The position numbers and the translations under genes are program-made. Below are positions 7,740 through 16,100 of a stretch of 64,000 nt of DNA, piece after piece (the stretch's first letter is position 1; each line of letters opens with the position of its first letter). The notes below the pieces were generated by a model. It saw only the letters and a list, made by a program, of their open reading frames with translations, made no database searches and was not told the DNA's origin. The stretch comes from Flavisolibacter longurius (GTDB lineage Bacteria; Bacteroidota; Bacteroidia; Chitinophagales; Chitinophagaceae), in NCBI GenBank assembly GCA_013327885.1, contig JABUMY010000003.1, positions 372,001-436,000 of the forward strand. Reading direction: 5' to 3'.

Positions 7740-8459
7740 TTACTTCAACTCAAACACCACACTTACATCGTACCGCAGCTTCATCTTTTTAAAATCGGCC
7801 TGGGGTTGGTCGGCGGCGGCGCTGGCATCCTGTAGCATTTCTGTTTTCATCATCCGGTTAGAAGCCATGTTGCCATAATAAGGCTGGTAAAATTCGCCGG
7901 GCTCGTTGATGGTGATGGCCACACCGATGGTTTCGTCAACCGCACCGGCCAGGTACTGCGCTTTTTCTTTGGCAGCTTTTACGGCCTGAATTTTTAGATT
8001 CTTACGGAACTCTTCCAGCTTGCTGTGCGCCGTACGGGAGATGTAAAAATTTTGTGTAGCGTTGTCATCCAGCTTATCCACCAGTTGGTCTACCTGGGCG
8101 GCGTTGCGCAGCTTTACCTGATAGGTGATCGAAGCAAACAATTCTTCTTTTTTATTCTTTTTACGCCACCAGGGATTGTTGTTGTTCGCATCATAACCTG
8201 ACACGCTAACCGCTGAATCGGGAAGTCCGAGTGAGCGGACGGCGGTTAAAAAACTCTGGCGAATCTTATCGATCGTTACTTTGCCGCTTCCCTTTTTTTC
8301 ATACTCTTTCAGGTACACCTGCACATAGATCTCGTCGGGTACAATCTCCATTTCGGCGCTGCCATTAACGGTAATGGTACGGGGGTAGGGATTCTTGTCC
8401 TGGGCAAACGAAAACGCTGTCATCATCAGAGCGGCTGCAAAAAATAAAACTTGTTTCAT
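7740..8459 (-). CDS. SIMPL-domain (DUF541) secreted protein
   Basis: 239 residues with a signal peptide (MKQVLFFAAALMMTAFSFAQ, cleavage after the Ala-Gln). The mature part opens with the SIMPL pattern YPRTITVNGSAEMEIVPDEI and has the family's repeated alpha/beta layout, ending LRYDVSVVFELK. Members are periplasmic or outer-membrane proteins such as BP26; their role is poorly defined. The gene stands alone, convergent with rpsA, and ends in a GTCTGAACC element and a shared hairpin terminator. Confidence 0.88.
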   Translation of the reverse strand: MKQVLFFAAALMMTAFSFAQDKNPYPRTITVNGSAEMEIVPDEIYVQVYLKEYEKKGSGKVTIDKIRQSFLTAVRSLGLPDSAVSVSGYDANNNNPWWRKKNKKEELFASITYQVKLRNAAQVDQLVDKLDDNATQNFYISRTAHSKLEEFRKNLKIQAVKAAKEKAQYLAGAVDETIGVAITINEPGEFYQPYYGNMASNRMMKTEMLQDASAAADQPQADFKKMKLRYDVSVVFELK

Positions 8460-8576
8460 GGCATTAAATTTTTAGGAAGATGAAACAAAGAAAAGGATTA
8501 CACAACGAAAGAACTCATGAATGGCAGCCTTAACAATTTGTAAACACGTAACTTTAAACCATTAATTCGCTTGCAC

Positions 8577-9350
8577 ATGAATGTTTGGAAAAAGCTAGCC
8601 GGGTATAAACTGGTACGTAAACTTGTTTATATGCTCGTCGGCATCTTTTCTTATCCGGGAATCGCTATCGTTAACAAACTAAAAATCTCAGGTACCGAGA
8701 ACATCGAGAACCTGCCCAATAGAAATGTCCTTTTCGTCAGTAATCACCAAACCTATTTTGCTGATGTCATTACGTTCCTGCACATCTTCTGTGCAGTCAA
8801 ATGGCGCAAACGCAACAAACTTGGTATTCCGTTTTACCTGCTCAACCCGTTTACACGAGTCTATTACGTAGCAGCAGAAGAAACCATGAAGAGCAGCTTT
8901 ATCAGCCGCCTGTTTACGCTGGCCGGTGCCCTAACGGTGAAACGCACCTGGAAAAAAGACGGTGCGGAAACCCGCCGCGGACTCGATCCCAGTGATACCC
9001 GTAAAATTGAAAAAGCCCTGGGCCAGGCCTGGGTGATAACCTTTCCGCAAGGCACTACCAAACCATTCGCACCGGGCCGTAAAGGCACCGCGTACATCAT
9101 CAAGCATTGCAAGCCGGTGGTGATACCGGTGGTGATCAGTGGCTTTTGGCGCGCCTTCAATAAAAAAGGACTGAAGTTTAAGAAGAAGGGTACGCTGCTG
9201 ACCGTGAACTTTAAGCCGCCTATGCAGATTGATTACGAAGCGCCGGCCGAAGAGATACTGGCACAGGTAATGGATGCCATTGAGCAAAGCAAAAAGTACA
9301 TGCTGATGGGTGCCCATCACTGGAAAACAACGGAAGAAAAAGCGGCGTAG
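8577..9350 (+). CDS. PlsC-type lysophospholipid acyltransferase
   Basis: 257 residues. Family enzymes acylate 1-acyl-glycerol-3-phosphate at the inner membrane. FPQGTTKPF corresponds to the substrate motif FPEGTR, and VSNHQTYFADVI to the catalytic NHx4D motif. The spacing here is H-x5-D (His-Gln-Thr-Tyr-Phe-Ala-Asp), one residue more than the textbook H-x4-D. An N-terminal amphipathic or hydrophobic segment (VRKLVYMLVGIFSYPGIAIV) probably anchors it. ATG at 8577 is used; a TTG two codons earlier is possible. A TAACTTTA box (8549-8556) may be its promoter. Confidence 0.82.
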   Translation: MNVWKKLAGYKLVRKLVYMLVGIFSYPGIAIVNKLKISGTENIENLPNRNVLFVSNHQTYFADVITFLHIFCAVKWRKRNKLGIPFYLLNPFTRVYYVAAEETMKSSFISRLFTLAGALTVKRTWKKDGAETRRGLDPSDTRKIEKALGQAWVITFPQGTTKPFAPGRKGTAYIIKHCKPVVIPVVISGFWRAFNKKGLKFKKKGTLLTVNFKPPMQIDYEAPAEEILAQVMDAIEQSKKYMLMGAHHWKTTEEKAA

Positions 9351-9398
9351 GACTTGCCTCCTGAAACGAATAACTGTTAACCATAAACGAGAATAGCG

Positions 9399-9869
9399 AT
9401 GGCACAAAATCAAATCGGTCTTGAAACAAAAGATACCAAAGGGCTGGCCGAAACACTCAACAAACTGCTGGCCAACTACCAGGTATTTTACATGAATGTA
9501 AGAGGCTTTCACTGGAACATTACCGGTGAAAAGTTTTTTGAACTGCACGCAAAATTCGAAGAGCTGTACAACAACCTTGTTTTGAAAGTAGATGAAGTGG
9601 CGGAGCGAATTTTAACCCTCGGCCACACACCGCTGCATACGTTCAGTGATTATACGGCGCTATCGACAGTAAAGGAGGCAAAGAATGTGTCCAACGGGAA
9701 AGAAGCGATGCAGGCGATCCTGGACGCATTTCGTACCCTTATTGCCCTGCAGCGGGAGATTGCCGATGCGGCCAATGAAGCCGGCGATGAAGGCACCAAT
9801 TCGCAAATGAGCGATTACATCCGCGAGCAGGAAAAACTGGTTTGGATGTATTCGGCCTATTTGAAATAA
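9399..9869 (+). CDS. dps: Dps-family ferritin-like protein
   Basis: 156 residues, the usual Dps length. Dps forms 12-subunit shells that oxidise ferrous iron with peroxide and protect DNA. The intersubunit ferroxidase ligands are all present at canonical spacing: His38 in RGFHWN, His50, Asp65 and Glu69 (gaps of 12, 15 and 4). The N-terminus (MAQNQIGLETKDTKG) lacks a lysine-rich tail, so DNA binding is uncertain. It sits 48 bp after the acyltransferase and may be expressed alone. A long palindromic repeat begins within 14 bases of its stop codon. Confidence 0.93.
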   Translation: MAQNQIGLETKDTKGLAETLNKLLANYQVFYMNVRGFHWNITGEKFFELHAKFEELYNNLVLKVDEVAERILTLGHTPLHTFSDYTALSTVKEAKNVSNGKEAMQAILDAFRTLIALQREIADAANEAGDEGTNSQMSDYIREQEKLVWMYSAYLK

Positions 9870-9882
9870 TCTGAACCACGAT

Positions 9883-10014
9883 GTCTGAACCATGATTTTT
9901 GGGATGCAGATGATTTATGGGATATAACAAAGCCGTTCATGTTGAACGGCTTTGTTATATCAAAACAGCTAATATCCTGTTCATCCAAAAAATCAACAAA
10001 ATCATGGTTCAGAC
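9883..10014. repeat. 132-bp facing GTCTGAACC element with perfect 19-bp hairpin
   Basis: Outer arms GTCTGAACCATGATTTT (9883-9899) and its exact inverse (9998-10014). Inside lies a perfect 19-bp inverted repeat (9921-9939 and 9943-9961, 3-base loop) containing AAAGCCGTTCA, which probably ends transcription of dps. A partial direct copy, TCTGAACCACGATG, starts right after the dps stop. Confidence 0.85.
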
Positions 10015-10296
10015 ACCTTCCACCAAGATCATCTTCGTATGTGCATTGCGCTGTCGAATATCTTTCGCTGGTGTGTATTCCGGCGACGACCACCAGGCCT
10101 GTGCTTTTTCCTTGGTAGGAAATTGGAGCACCACGATCCGCTCGGGGTTCCAGTCGCCTTCCAGCGAAATGGTTTCGCCACCGCGAACGATAAATTTTCC
10201 TTCATAAGGAAGGAGAGAAGCAGGCGTCAGCTTTTTATACGCTTCGTATTCTTCCGGGTTGTGGATACTGACATCGACAATGATATAAGCAGGCAT
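10009..10296 (-). CDS. DUF1330-family protein
   Basis: 95 residues matching the DUF1330 dimeric alpha/beta barrel fold: MPAYIIVDVSIHNPEEYEAY at the start, the glycine-rich GGETISLEGDW, and RIVVLQFPTKEKAQAWWSSPEY. The function of the family is unknown; the fold resembles small monooxygenase-like proteins. It starts one base after the thioesterase stop, so the two genes form an operon. Its TGA stop (10009-10011) lies inside the right arm of the palindromic repeat shared with dps. Confidence 0.88.
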   Translation of the reverse strand: MPAYIIVDVSIHNPEEYEAYKKLTPASLLPYEGKFIVRGGETISLEGDWNPERIVVLQFPTKEKAQAWWSSPEYTPAKDIRQRNAHTKMILVEGV

Positions 10297-10297
10297 C

Positions 10298-10816
10298 TTA
10301 GGTTGTTTTATTGAACAAGGCTTTTAATTCCACCGCTTCATCCGGATTCATTTTGCCACCCAGTATCAGGCGCAGTTGGCGGCGGCGAATGGCGCCGTCA
10401 TACAGGTTTTTTTCTTCCTCGGTTTCCGGCACCAGTTGCGGCACTTTGCGGGGCCGCCTGTTGGGATCAAGCGCAACAAAGGTGTAATAGGCTTCGTTAC
10501 TTTTGTATTTGTACTGTTGGGTAAAGTCTTCGCCCCAAACCCGCAGGTGCACTTCCATCGATGTTGAAAAAGCACGGCTCACTTTTGCTTCGATGTGCAC
10601 CGTGTTGCCGATCTTGATGGGGTTTTCAAACGAAATATTATCAACCGATGCTGTCACCACCGGTGCATTGCAATGGCGCTGTGCCGCAATGGCTGCAGCA
10701 ATATCCATCCAGTACATCAAACGGCCGCCCATCAGGTTGCCAAACACATTGGTGTCGTTGGGTAGCACAATTTCGGTCATCACGGTAATACTGTCTGATG
10801 GCTTTCTGGTGATCAT
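10298..10816 (-). CDS. Acyl-CoA thioesterase, hotdog fold (YciA/BFIT type)
   Basis: 172 residues. Such enzymes hydrolyse acyl-CoA. The hotdog signature is clear: TEIVLPNDTNVFGNLMGGRLMYWMD, with the conserved Asn-x-x-Gly-x-x-x-Gly-Gly loop, then VTASVDNISFENPIKIGNTV. A charged C-terminal tail (LRLILGGKMNPDEAVELKAL) follows. It is the first gene of a two-gene operon with DUF1330. The real chain-length preference cannot be read from sequence. Confidence 0.88.
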   Translation of the reverse strand: MITRKPSDSITVMTEIVLPNDTNVFGNLMGGRLMYWMDIAAAIAAQRHCNAPVVTASVDNISFENPIKIGNTVHIEAKVSRAFSTSMEVHLRVWGEDFTQQYKYKSNEAYYTFVALDPNRRPRKVPQLVPETEEEKNLYDGAIRRRQLRLILGGKMNPDEAVELKALFNKTT

Positions 10817-11012
10817 GTAGTAAAAATTTGCGCAAAGCTACGCTAAGAGTGCATTGAGGAAAAGTGAAATGGGATTGCGCTTCAAAATGCGGAATTCACA
10901 GGCCTTTGCATGAATTTTAGCGTACAAACAGGCTTGCATTTCTTGTCAATTTTGACAGCAATCTGTGAGAAGAATCAGCTTTCCCCACCTTTTCTCCTTC
11001 AAACTCTTGGCT

Positions 11013-11020
11013 TAGCTTTG
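11013..11020 (+). promoter_or_regulatory. Promoter -7 box for proline dehydrogenase
   Basis: TAGCTTTG matches TAnnTTTG, only 7 bp before the ATG at 11028, which implies a very short leader. Confidence 0.55.
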
Positions 11021-11027
11021 CCACCGC

Positions 11028-12254
11028 ATGAACACCAACCTGTCTTTCGACAATACCGCCATCGCTTTTGCTTACAAATCTGACAATGACCTCAAAGCCG
11101 CTAACCTGTTGTTTTCGGTCATGGGTAAACCCTTGCTGGTAAAAATGGGCGCCCAATTGGCACCCTGGGCCATCAAAAAAGGACTGCCGGTAAAAGGCCT
11201 GATCCGGCAAACGATCTTCCGACAGTTTGTGGGTGGCGAAACACTGGAAGAAACGGTGCCGGTGGCCAAGATGCTGGGGAAATACGGTGTGCAGGTGATC
11301 CTGGATTATGGCGTGGAAGGAGCGCAGGGAGAAGACGCTTATGATCATGCCCGAGACGAATTTATCCGTGTGATTCAATTCGCCGCAACGCAGGCTAACA
11401 TTCCTTTTATGAGTGTAAAGGTGACCGGGTTTGCCCGTTTCAGTTTGTTGGAAAAACTGGATGACCTGATGCACGAAGCGCCGGAAGAAACCCTGATCCG
11501 CAAGTACAACCGGGCCCTGTTAAAGCTTACGGCCAACGAAACAAAAGAGTGGGAGCGGGTGCAGGACCGTTTTCAAAAAATAGGTGAAGCGGCGGCAGCG
11601 GCGGGCATTGGCTTTTTGGTGGATGCCGAAGAAACCTGGATCCAGGACCCGGTGGATGCACTGACCATGCTGATGATGGACAAGTTCAACCAAAACGGGC
11701 TGGTGATCTACAACACCGTGCAATTGTACCGCCACGACCGGCTCCTGTTTTTGAAGCAGTGTTACGAAGCGGCATTGGAGCGTAATTTTTTCCTGGGTGC
11801 CAAACTGGTTCGCGGCGCTTACATGGAAAAAGAAAGAGCCCGAGCCCTTGAAAAAAAATACCCTTCGCCCATTCAACCCAACAAAGAAGCTTCGGACAAA
11901 GACTACAACGATGCGGTCCGTTTTTGCATCGATCATCTTGAAAACATTGGCCTCATTGTAGCCTCTCACAATGAGCAAAGCAACCTGCTGGCGGTTCAAC
12001 TGCTGGAGGAAAGGGGTTATGCCATCAATCATCCGCATGTGCACTTCAGCCAGTTGTATGGCATGAGCGATAACATTACGTTTAACCTGGCGGCTGCGGG
12101 TTGCAGTGTCAGCAAATACCTGCCGTTTGGCCCGATCGAAGATGTGATTCCTTACCTGATGCGCCGTGCGCAGGAGAATACATCGGTGGGCGGACAAACC
12201 GGTCGCGAACTGGCCCTGATTAAAAAAGAAAGAAACCGCCGAAAGAAAAACTAA
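11028..12254 (+). CDS. Proline dehydrogenase (monofunctional)
   Basis: 408 residues. The FAD enzyme oxidises proline to pyrroline-5-carboxylate in proline catabolism. The alpha/beta barrel is recognisable from VILDYGVEGAQGE, SVKVTGFARFSLL, the FLVDAEETW strand, the diagnostic KLVRGAYMEKERARA, VASHNEQSN and the C-terminal YLPFGPIEDVIPYLMRRAQEN. It lacks the aldehyde dehydrogenase half of PutA, so a separate P5C dehydrogenase must exist elsewhere. The first 100 residues form a helical region usual for Bacteroidota members. It is a single-gene unit with its own promoter. Confidence 0.93.
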   Translation: MNTNLSFDNTAIAFAYKSDNDLKAANLLFSVMGKPLLVKMGAQLAPWAIKKGLPVKGLIRQTIFRQFVGGETLEETVPVAKMLGKYGVQVILDYGVEGAQGEDAYDHARDEFIRVIQFAATQANIPFMSVKVTGFARFSLLEKLDDLMHEAPEETLIRKYNRALLKLTANETKEWERVQDRFQKIGEAAAAAGIGFLVDAEETWIQDPVDALTMLMMDKFNQNGLVIYNTVQLYRHDRLLFLKQCYEAALERNFFLGAKLVRGAYMEKERARALEKKYPSPIQPNKEASDKDYNDAVRFCIDHLENIGLIVASHNEQSNLLAVQLLEERGYAINHPHVHFSQLYGMSDNITFNLAAAGCSVSKYLPFGPIEDVIPYLMRRAQENTSVGGQTGRELALIKKERNRRKKN

Positions 12255-12321
12255 ACCATCTTTTTGCAAGCGGTCTTTTCTTATCTTGCAAGCGTTCTTT
12301 TATTTTTCTGGAAGTAAATAA

Positions 12322-12396
12322 GGGCTGTTAGCTCAGTTGGTTTAGAGCGCTACTTTGACAGAGTAGAGGTCACTGGTTCGAACCCAGTACAGCCCA
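12322..12396 (+). tRNA. tRNA-Val (anticodon GAC)
   Basis: Full cloverleaf: acceptor arms GGGCTGT and ACAGCCC, D arm GCTCAGTTGGTTTAGAGC, anticodon stem CTACT/AGTAG around loop TTGACAG (anticodon GAC, valine), T arm ACTGG-TTCGAAC-CCAGT. Discriminator base A at 12396; CCA is not encoded. Upstream, two near-copies of TTGCAAGCG-TCTTTT lie about 23 bp apart. Confidence 0.95.
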
Positions 12397-12546
12397 CAAT
12401 CTTCTATACGTTTGCATTGGCTTTGCGGCAGATGCATTCATTTCTTTCTCCCTGCTTTTTTCTCTTGTTTGCATCAGTCAGCATTTGCATGTTGTTGCTT
12501 TCTGCAAAACCGAACAAGTCAATATCACAGGTCTCGCTAGTTCATT

Positions 12547-14820
12547 TTACTCCTTGCCGGTTTTGTCTTTTGGCATGCTGAATTCTACGGTGCCTTCACG
12601 GGCATCGTGCCTGCGCAAAAGGGTTTTCACCCTTGTTTTGTTGCCAACAATAAACAGCACATCATCTTCTTTTAGCGTCATGTCAGATTCTGGATTCAAA
12701 ATGCGCTGGCTTTTGTTTTCAATGCCCACCACAAGTGCATTGGCATTTTCACGTAAGCCCGTGCTGCGGATGGTTTTGCCAATCAGCGGACTGTCTTTCG
12801 TGATCTTGTAGTTATACAATTCCACATCTTCTGCATCCTGGAATTTTGTTTCCTGTTCGGGGCGTATCAATACTTTCAGTCGCTGTACCTGGTGATCCGT
12901 TCCCAGAACCAGCAATTCATCATACGGAAAAATGCGCTGCTCTTTATCCGGGGCCGGAATATGCAGGTCGCCCCGTTTGATCATCACAATATTTATCCCG
13001 ATCATTTCCCGCCAGCGAACTTCCATCAGCGATTTGCCAATACAGGGAGCTGTTGCCGGAACCACCACGGGAACAATATGCGCATCCCAGGGCGCCAGTT
13101 CAATGCGGTTGATTCGCGATGTTTCCAGTTCCCGCTGGTTAAGGTTGGAAAAAAACCTGTTTTCGAGATTTGAATACAGTACTTGTATTTTTTTGGAATA
13201 GATGATCAGCAAGGCAATGATCAGCGTGGTAAAAACAAGACCGGTATAAAGGTTGAAAAACCGGTGCAGCAAAAAGCCGATAAAGAACCCGGCCGCACCA
13301 AGCCGTATCAGGCGGATCATGTAAAGCATGTTGCGGTACTGGGGCTTGTTGATCATTCCCTGGTACACATCCGACGGGCTTTTGATGGCCAGTCCCCACA
13401 GGAAAGGACTCAGGATTATCAGCGTGAGCAGGCAGGCTGTGATGCGAAGCCAGATGGAGTTTGCATACTTGTCGATCCAGGGTTCTACATAAAGCGACGA
13501 CATCATGATGATGGCCACAATGATCACGGATAAAAGAATGCCGCTTGATAAGGTCGAACGCACAAACACCCGCCATTCGCTGGCTTGTGATACCTTTTTC
13601 GTTTCGGTGCTGTAGCGGTTCAGGCTGTCGAGCACCCGCTTCGGAATGATCTTTTCCAATTGCTGGTAAAACAGTGCGGATGATTTGATCAGGTAAGGAG
13701 TGGTAAACGTAGTAATGGCCGATGTGCCCACAGCAACCGGGAAAAGAAAGCTGGAGGTCACACCCAGCGAAATACCCAAAGCTGCAACAATAAAAGCAAA
13801 TTCACCGATTTGCGCCATACTCATGCCCACTTGTACGGATTGTTTTAGGGGCTGTCCTGATAGTAAGGCACCCGTAGTTGTACTCAATAATTTTCCAACG
13901 AGTGTCAGCAGAGTTACCCAAAATATGGGTTGTGCATATTCGATCATGGCCTGCGGATCGATCATCATTCCCACCGATGTGAAAAAGATAGCACCGAACA
14001 GATCTTTCACCGGCTTTAGCAGGTGTTCGATTTTTTCAGCCGATGTGGTTTCGGCAATAATCGACCCCATCACAAACGCACCCAGTTCGGCGGAAAAACC
14101 AACCAACGTTGCCAGTACTACCATGCCCAGGCAAAGTGCCAGCGACAAAATGAGCAGGGTTTCATCGCTCATTAATTTTTTTGCTTTTTTGAACAGGGTG
14201 GGGAGAAGGAAAATGCCGCCCAAAAACCAAAGCACGAGAAAAAAGAGAAGTTTCAGTACCGTCATCAACATCACCGTTCCTTCAAACAAGCGGGTAACAG
14301 CCAGGGTAGAAAGCAACACCATCAGGAGGATCACCACGATGTCTTCTACGATCAAAACCCCAAATACAATGGTGGCGAATTTTTTTGTTTTCACACCCAA
14401 TTCATCAAAAGCCCGCAGGATAATGGTGGTAGAAGAACTTGCCAGCATACCACCCAGGAAAAGGCTGTCCATAGTAGACCAGCCCATGGCTTTGCCAAGA
14501 AAATAACCCGCCACGGTAATAAAAACAATTTCAACCAGGGCCGTGATAGAAGCAGAGCCTCCCACTCGTATCAGTTTCTTAAAGCTGAATTCAAGGCCAA
14601 GCCCAAAAAGGAGAAAGATCACCCCGATCTCTGCCAGCGTATCTACGTTTTCCATTTCAACTACTGTGGGTGTGAGCTTAAAATAAGGACCCACAATAAA
14701 GCCGGCAATAATGTATCCCAGCACCAGCGGCTGCTTCAGCCATTTGAAAAGCAGTGTACTGATGGCAGCGGCCGCCAGGATAAGAGCAAGGTCAGAAATC
14801 AGGTGTGGTAGATGCGCCAT
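12547..14820 (-). CDS. CPA2-type cation:proton antiporter with TrkA-C domains
   Basis: 757 residues. Residues about 10-380 form a Na+/H+-exchanger domain of 10-12 membrane helices with family landmarks (LGYIIAGFIVGP, IGVIFLLFGLGLEFSF, GFSAELGAFVMGSIIAET, MSMAQIGEFAFIVAALG). Residues about 420-560 hold further hydrophobic helices. The cytoplasmic tail carries two TrkA-C-like modules (VVPATAPCIGKSLMEVRWRE and TKDSPLIGKTIRSTGLRENA), which usually bind nucleotides and gate transport. It is KefB/YbaL-like, but no Rossmann TrkA-N domain is seen. The ion, potassium or sodium, cannot be decided. Single gene. Confidence 0.9.
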   Translation of the reverse strand: MAHLPHLISDLALILAAAAISTLLFKWLKQPLVLGYIIAGFIVGPYFKLTPTVVEMENVDTLAEIGVIFLLFGLGLEFSFKKLIRVGGSASITALVEIVFITVAGYFLGKAMGWSTMDSLFLGGMLASSSTTIILRAFDELGVKTKKFATIVFGVLIVEDIVVILLMVLLSTLAVTRLFEGTVMLMTVLKLLFFLVLWFLGGIFLLPTLFKKAKKLMSDETLLILSLALCLGMVVLATLVGFSAELGAFVMGSIIAETTSAEKIEHLLKPVKDLFGAIFFTSVGMMIDPQAMIEYAQPIFWVTLLTLVGKLLSTTTGALLSGQPLKQSVQVGMSMAQIGEFAFIVAALGISLGVTSSFLFPVAVGTSAITTFTTPYLIKSSALFYQQLEKIIPKRVLDSLNRYSTETKKVSQASEWRVFVRSTLSSGILLSVIIVAIIMMSSLYVEPWIDKYANSIWLRITACLLTLIILSPFLWGLAIKSPSDVYQGMINKPQYRNMLYMIRLIRLGAAGFFIGFLLHRFFNLYTGLVFTTLIIALLIIYSKKIQVLYSNLENRFFSNLNQRELETSRINRIELAPWDAHIVPVVVPATAPCIGKSLMEVRWREMIGINIVMIKRGDLHIPAPDKEQRIFPYDELLVLGTDHQVQRLKVLIRPEQETKFQDAEDVELYNYKITKDSPLIGKTIRSTGLRENANALVVGIENKSQRILNPESDMTLKEDDVLFIVGNKTRVKTLLRRHDAREGTVEFSMPKDKTGKE

Positions 14821-15083
14821 GTATTCTTCTTCGTTTCAAGATTTGGTTTTCTTCTTACAAGCAAGGCCGTATCGGTCTGTTTTCGGTAAGGGTTGCGAAA
14901 AGATGCTGCTTTGTGTAATACGCCGGCATCAGCAGATTGTATGATGATTTGCTATGCGACAACTTTTTTACAACGGATTGGCTGTTATTGTTGTCAGCCG
15001 GGTATAGCTTTTCTGTAAATGACTGCCATAAATCCTGGCCAGTCTTTGTTCTGTGCAAGCAACCGGTAGCGTATGTACCGGTA

Positions 15084-15440
15084 TTACCAAAAATAATGAT
15101 TGGGAAATAACAACAGTCGCTGAAGCGGAAGATACGAAGGTGAATTGTATTGGATGGGAAAACCGGTGTAAGCAGATGATATTAAAAGTAACTGGACAGG
15201 CTGAATGGCCGGAGAACTGTGCTGCCTTAATTTTTTTTCCAGTCGGGAGACATGAAAAAAATGGCGATGGGGCTCATTGTCTTTGCCCGCTAAGGGTTGT
15301 CCGGGCTTTGCAGCAGCAAACTTGTTTTGCTTTTTTTGTTGGCAAGGTAAATTGTTGTTGAGTAGTGCCGGACTGGCTTCAGCTAAAAAACTGCTGAGCA
15401 GCAAAACAGCCGCAATTCCTATGACAACAAAAACCTTCAC
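15084..15440 (-). CDS. Small secreted hypothetical protein
   Basis: 118 residues starting at a GTG, with a signal-peptide-like start (MKVFVVIGIAAVLLLSSFLAEA) and a basic body without recognised motifs. Support for a real gene is a perfect TAAATTTG promoter box on the minus strand (15452 to 15445), four bases before the GTG. This spacing recurs in other genes here. No homologous family is recognised, and the C-terminal half (LPLQRLLLFPNHYFW) looks less like selected protein, so the true gene could be shorter or frameshifted. Confidence 0.5.
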   Translation of the reverse strand: MKVFVVIGIAAVLLLSSFLAEASPALLNNNLPCQQKKQNKFAAAKPGQPLAGKDNEPHRHFFHVSRLEKKLRQHSSPAIQPVQLLLISSAYTGFPIQYNSPSYLPLQRLLLFPNHYFW

Positions 15441-15586
15441 GCGGCAAATTTAACCATTGTTGCCAAAACAGGTGTTGGTCAATCTGCGGGTAAAAAATAA
15501 GGGGTGAAATTAACTAAACATTGCATGAGGAGTTGAATCAACTGCTACATTTATCAATCTGTTTTATGGGATGCGCAATGGCTAAG

Positions 15587-15623
15587 AAGCGCTTTGGGTT
15601 TTGAAAATTTCCAAAGCGTTTCT
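15587..15623. other. Hairpin near the lipoprotein 3' end
   Basis: GCGCTTTGG and CCAAAGCG arms around a loop of about 13 bases; followed by a weak T/C run on the plus strand. Possible terminator for the minus-strand lipoprotein gene. Confidence 0.4.
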
Positions 15624-15670
15624 TCCCTTATAAACAAGAAAAAAGATCACAACGCAGAACTGCGAAGAAT

Positions 15671-15895
15671 TTATTGGTTGTTGCGCTGCATGGTGTCGTT
15701 TGCATTGCCACCCTGGTTCGAACCGGTATCGGTAACAACAGGCACAGTGCCCGCACCAATGGTATCTACCCCAACACCCGGGCTGTTCCGGGGCATGGCG
15801 CCGGAGGTATCCGGTGAATCAGGATCGTGCTGGGCACAACCGGTAGCAAAACTTAGTGACAGGAGCAAAGCCGAGCCGTAAAAAAGCCTTTTCAT
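15671..15895 (-). CDS. Small lipoprotein
   Basis: 74 residues from the ATG at 15895. The N-terminus MKRLFYGSALLLSLSFATGC is a lipoprotein signal with the lipobox cysteine at residue 20. The mature part is short, hydrophilic and disordered-looking (Asp/Ser/Thr/Gly/Asn rich: PDSPDTSGAMPRNS, TGSNQGGNAND) with no known domain. Function not recognised. A longer in-frame start at 15982 would put a basic segment before the signal peptide and is unlikely. Confidence 0.7.
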   Translation of the reverse strand: MKRLFYGSALLLSLSFATGCAQHDPDSPDTSGAMPRNSPGVGVDTIGAGTVPVVTDTGSNQGGNANDTMQRNNQ

Positions 15896-16034
15896 AAAAA
15901 TTGTTTTTCTGTGCGGTAACCTGTTCAACTTTCTTGCCAGATGCTGCGGCAGTATTCGCGGCGGCAGTGGTTGCCTTGCCAATTTTCTTAACAGGCTTGC
16001 ATTTCATCATGCGGTAATAGCGGTTCATCATCAT
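15819..16034 (-). CDS. Possible small basic protein overlapping the lipoprotein start
   Basis: 71 residues. The first 45 (MMMNRYYRMMKCKPVKKIGK, then an Ala/Thr-rich run) read like a genuine small basic protein, while the last 25 are in the alternative frame of the lipoprotein signal peptide. Either it is a true overlapping gene or its original stop was lost by a frameshift near 15900. No promoter or family supports it. Confidence 0.25.
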   Translation of the reverse strand: MMMNRYYRMMKCKPVKKIGKATTAAANTAAASGKKVEQVTAQKNNFYEKAFLRLGFAPVTKFCYRLCPARS

Positions 16035-16100
16035 TCTACTTGCCTGGCGGAGCTTTCTGGTTCAACTTCGCATTTGTATTTCCAACTGAAAAAACTGGCC

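Noticed and set aside
15713-15722. TTCGAACC near 15716 as the T arm of a second tRNA
   Set aside because: No acceptor, D or anticodon stems surround it; it lies within the lipoprotein coding sequence.
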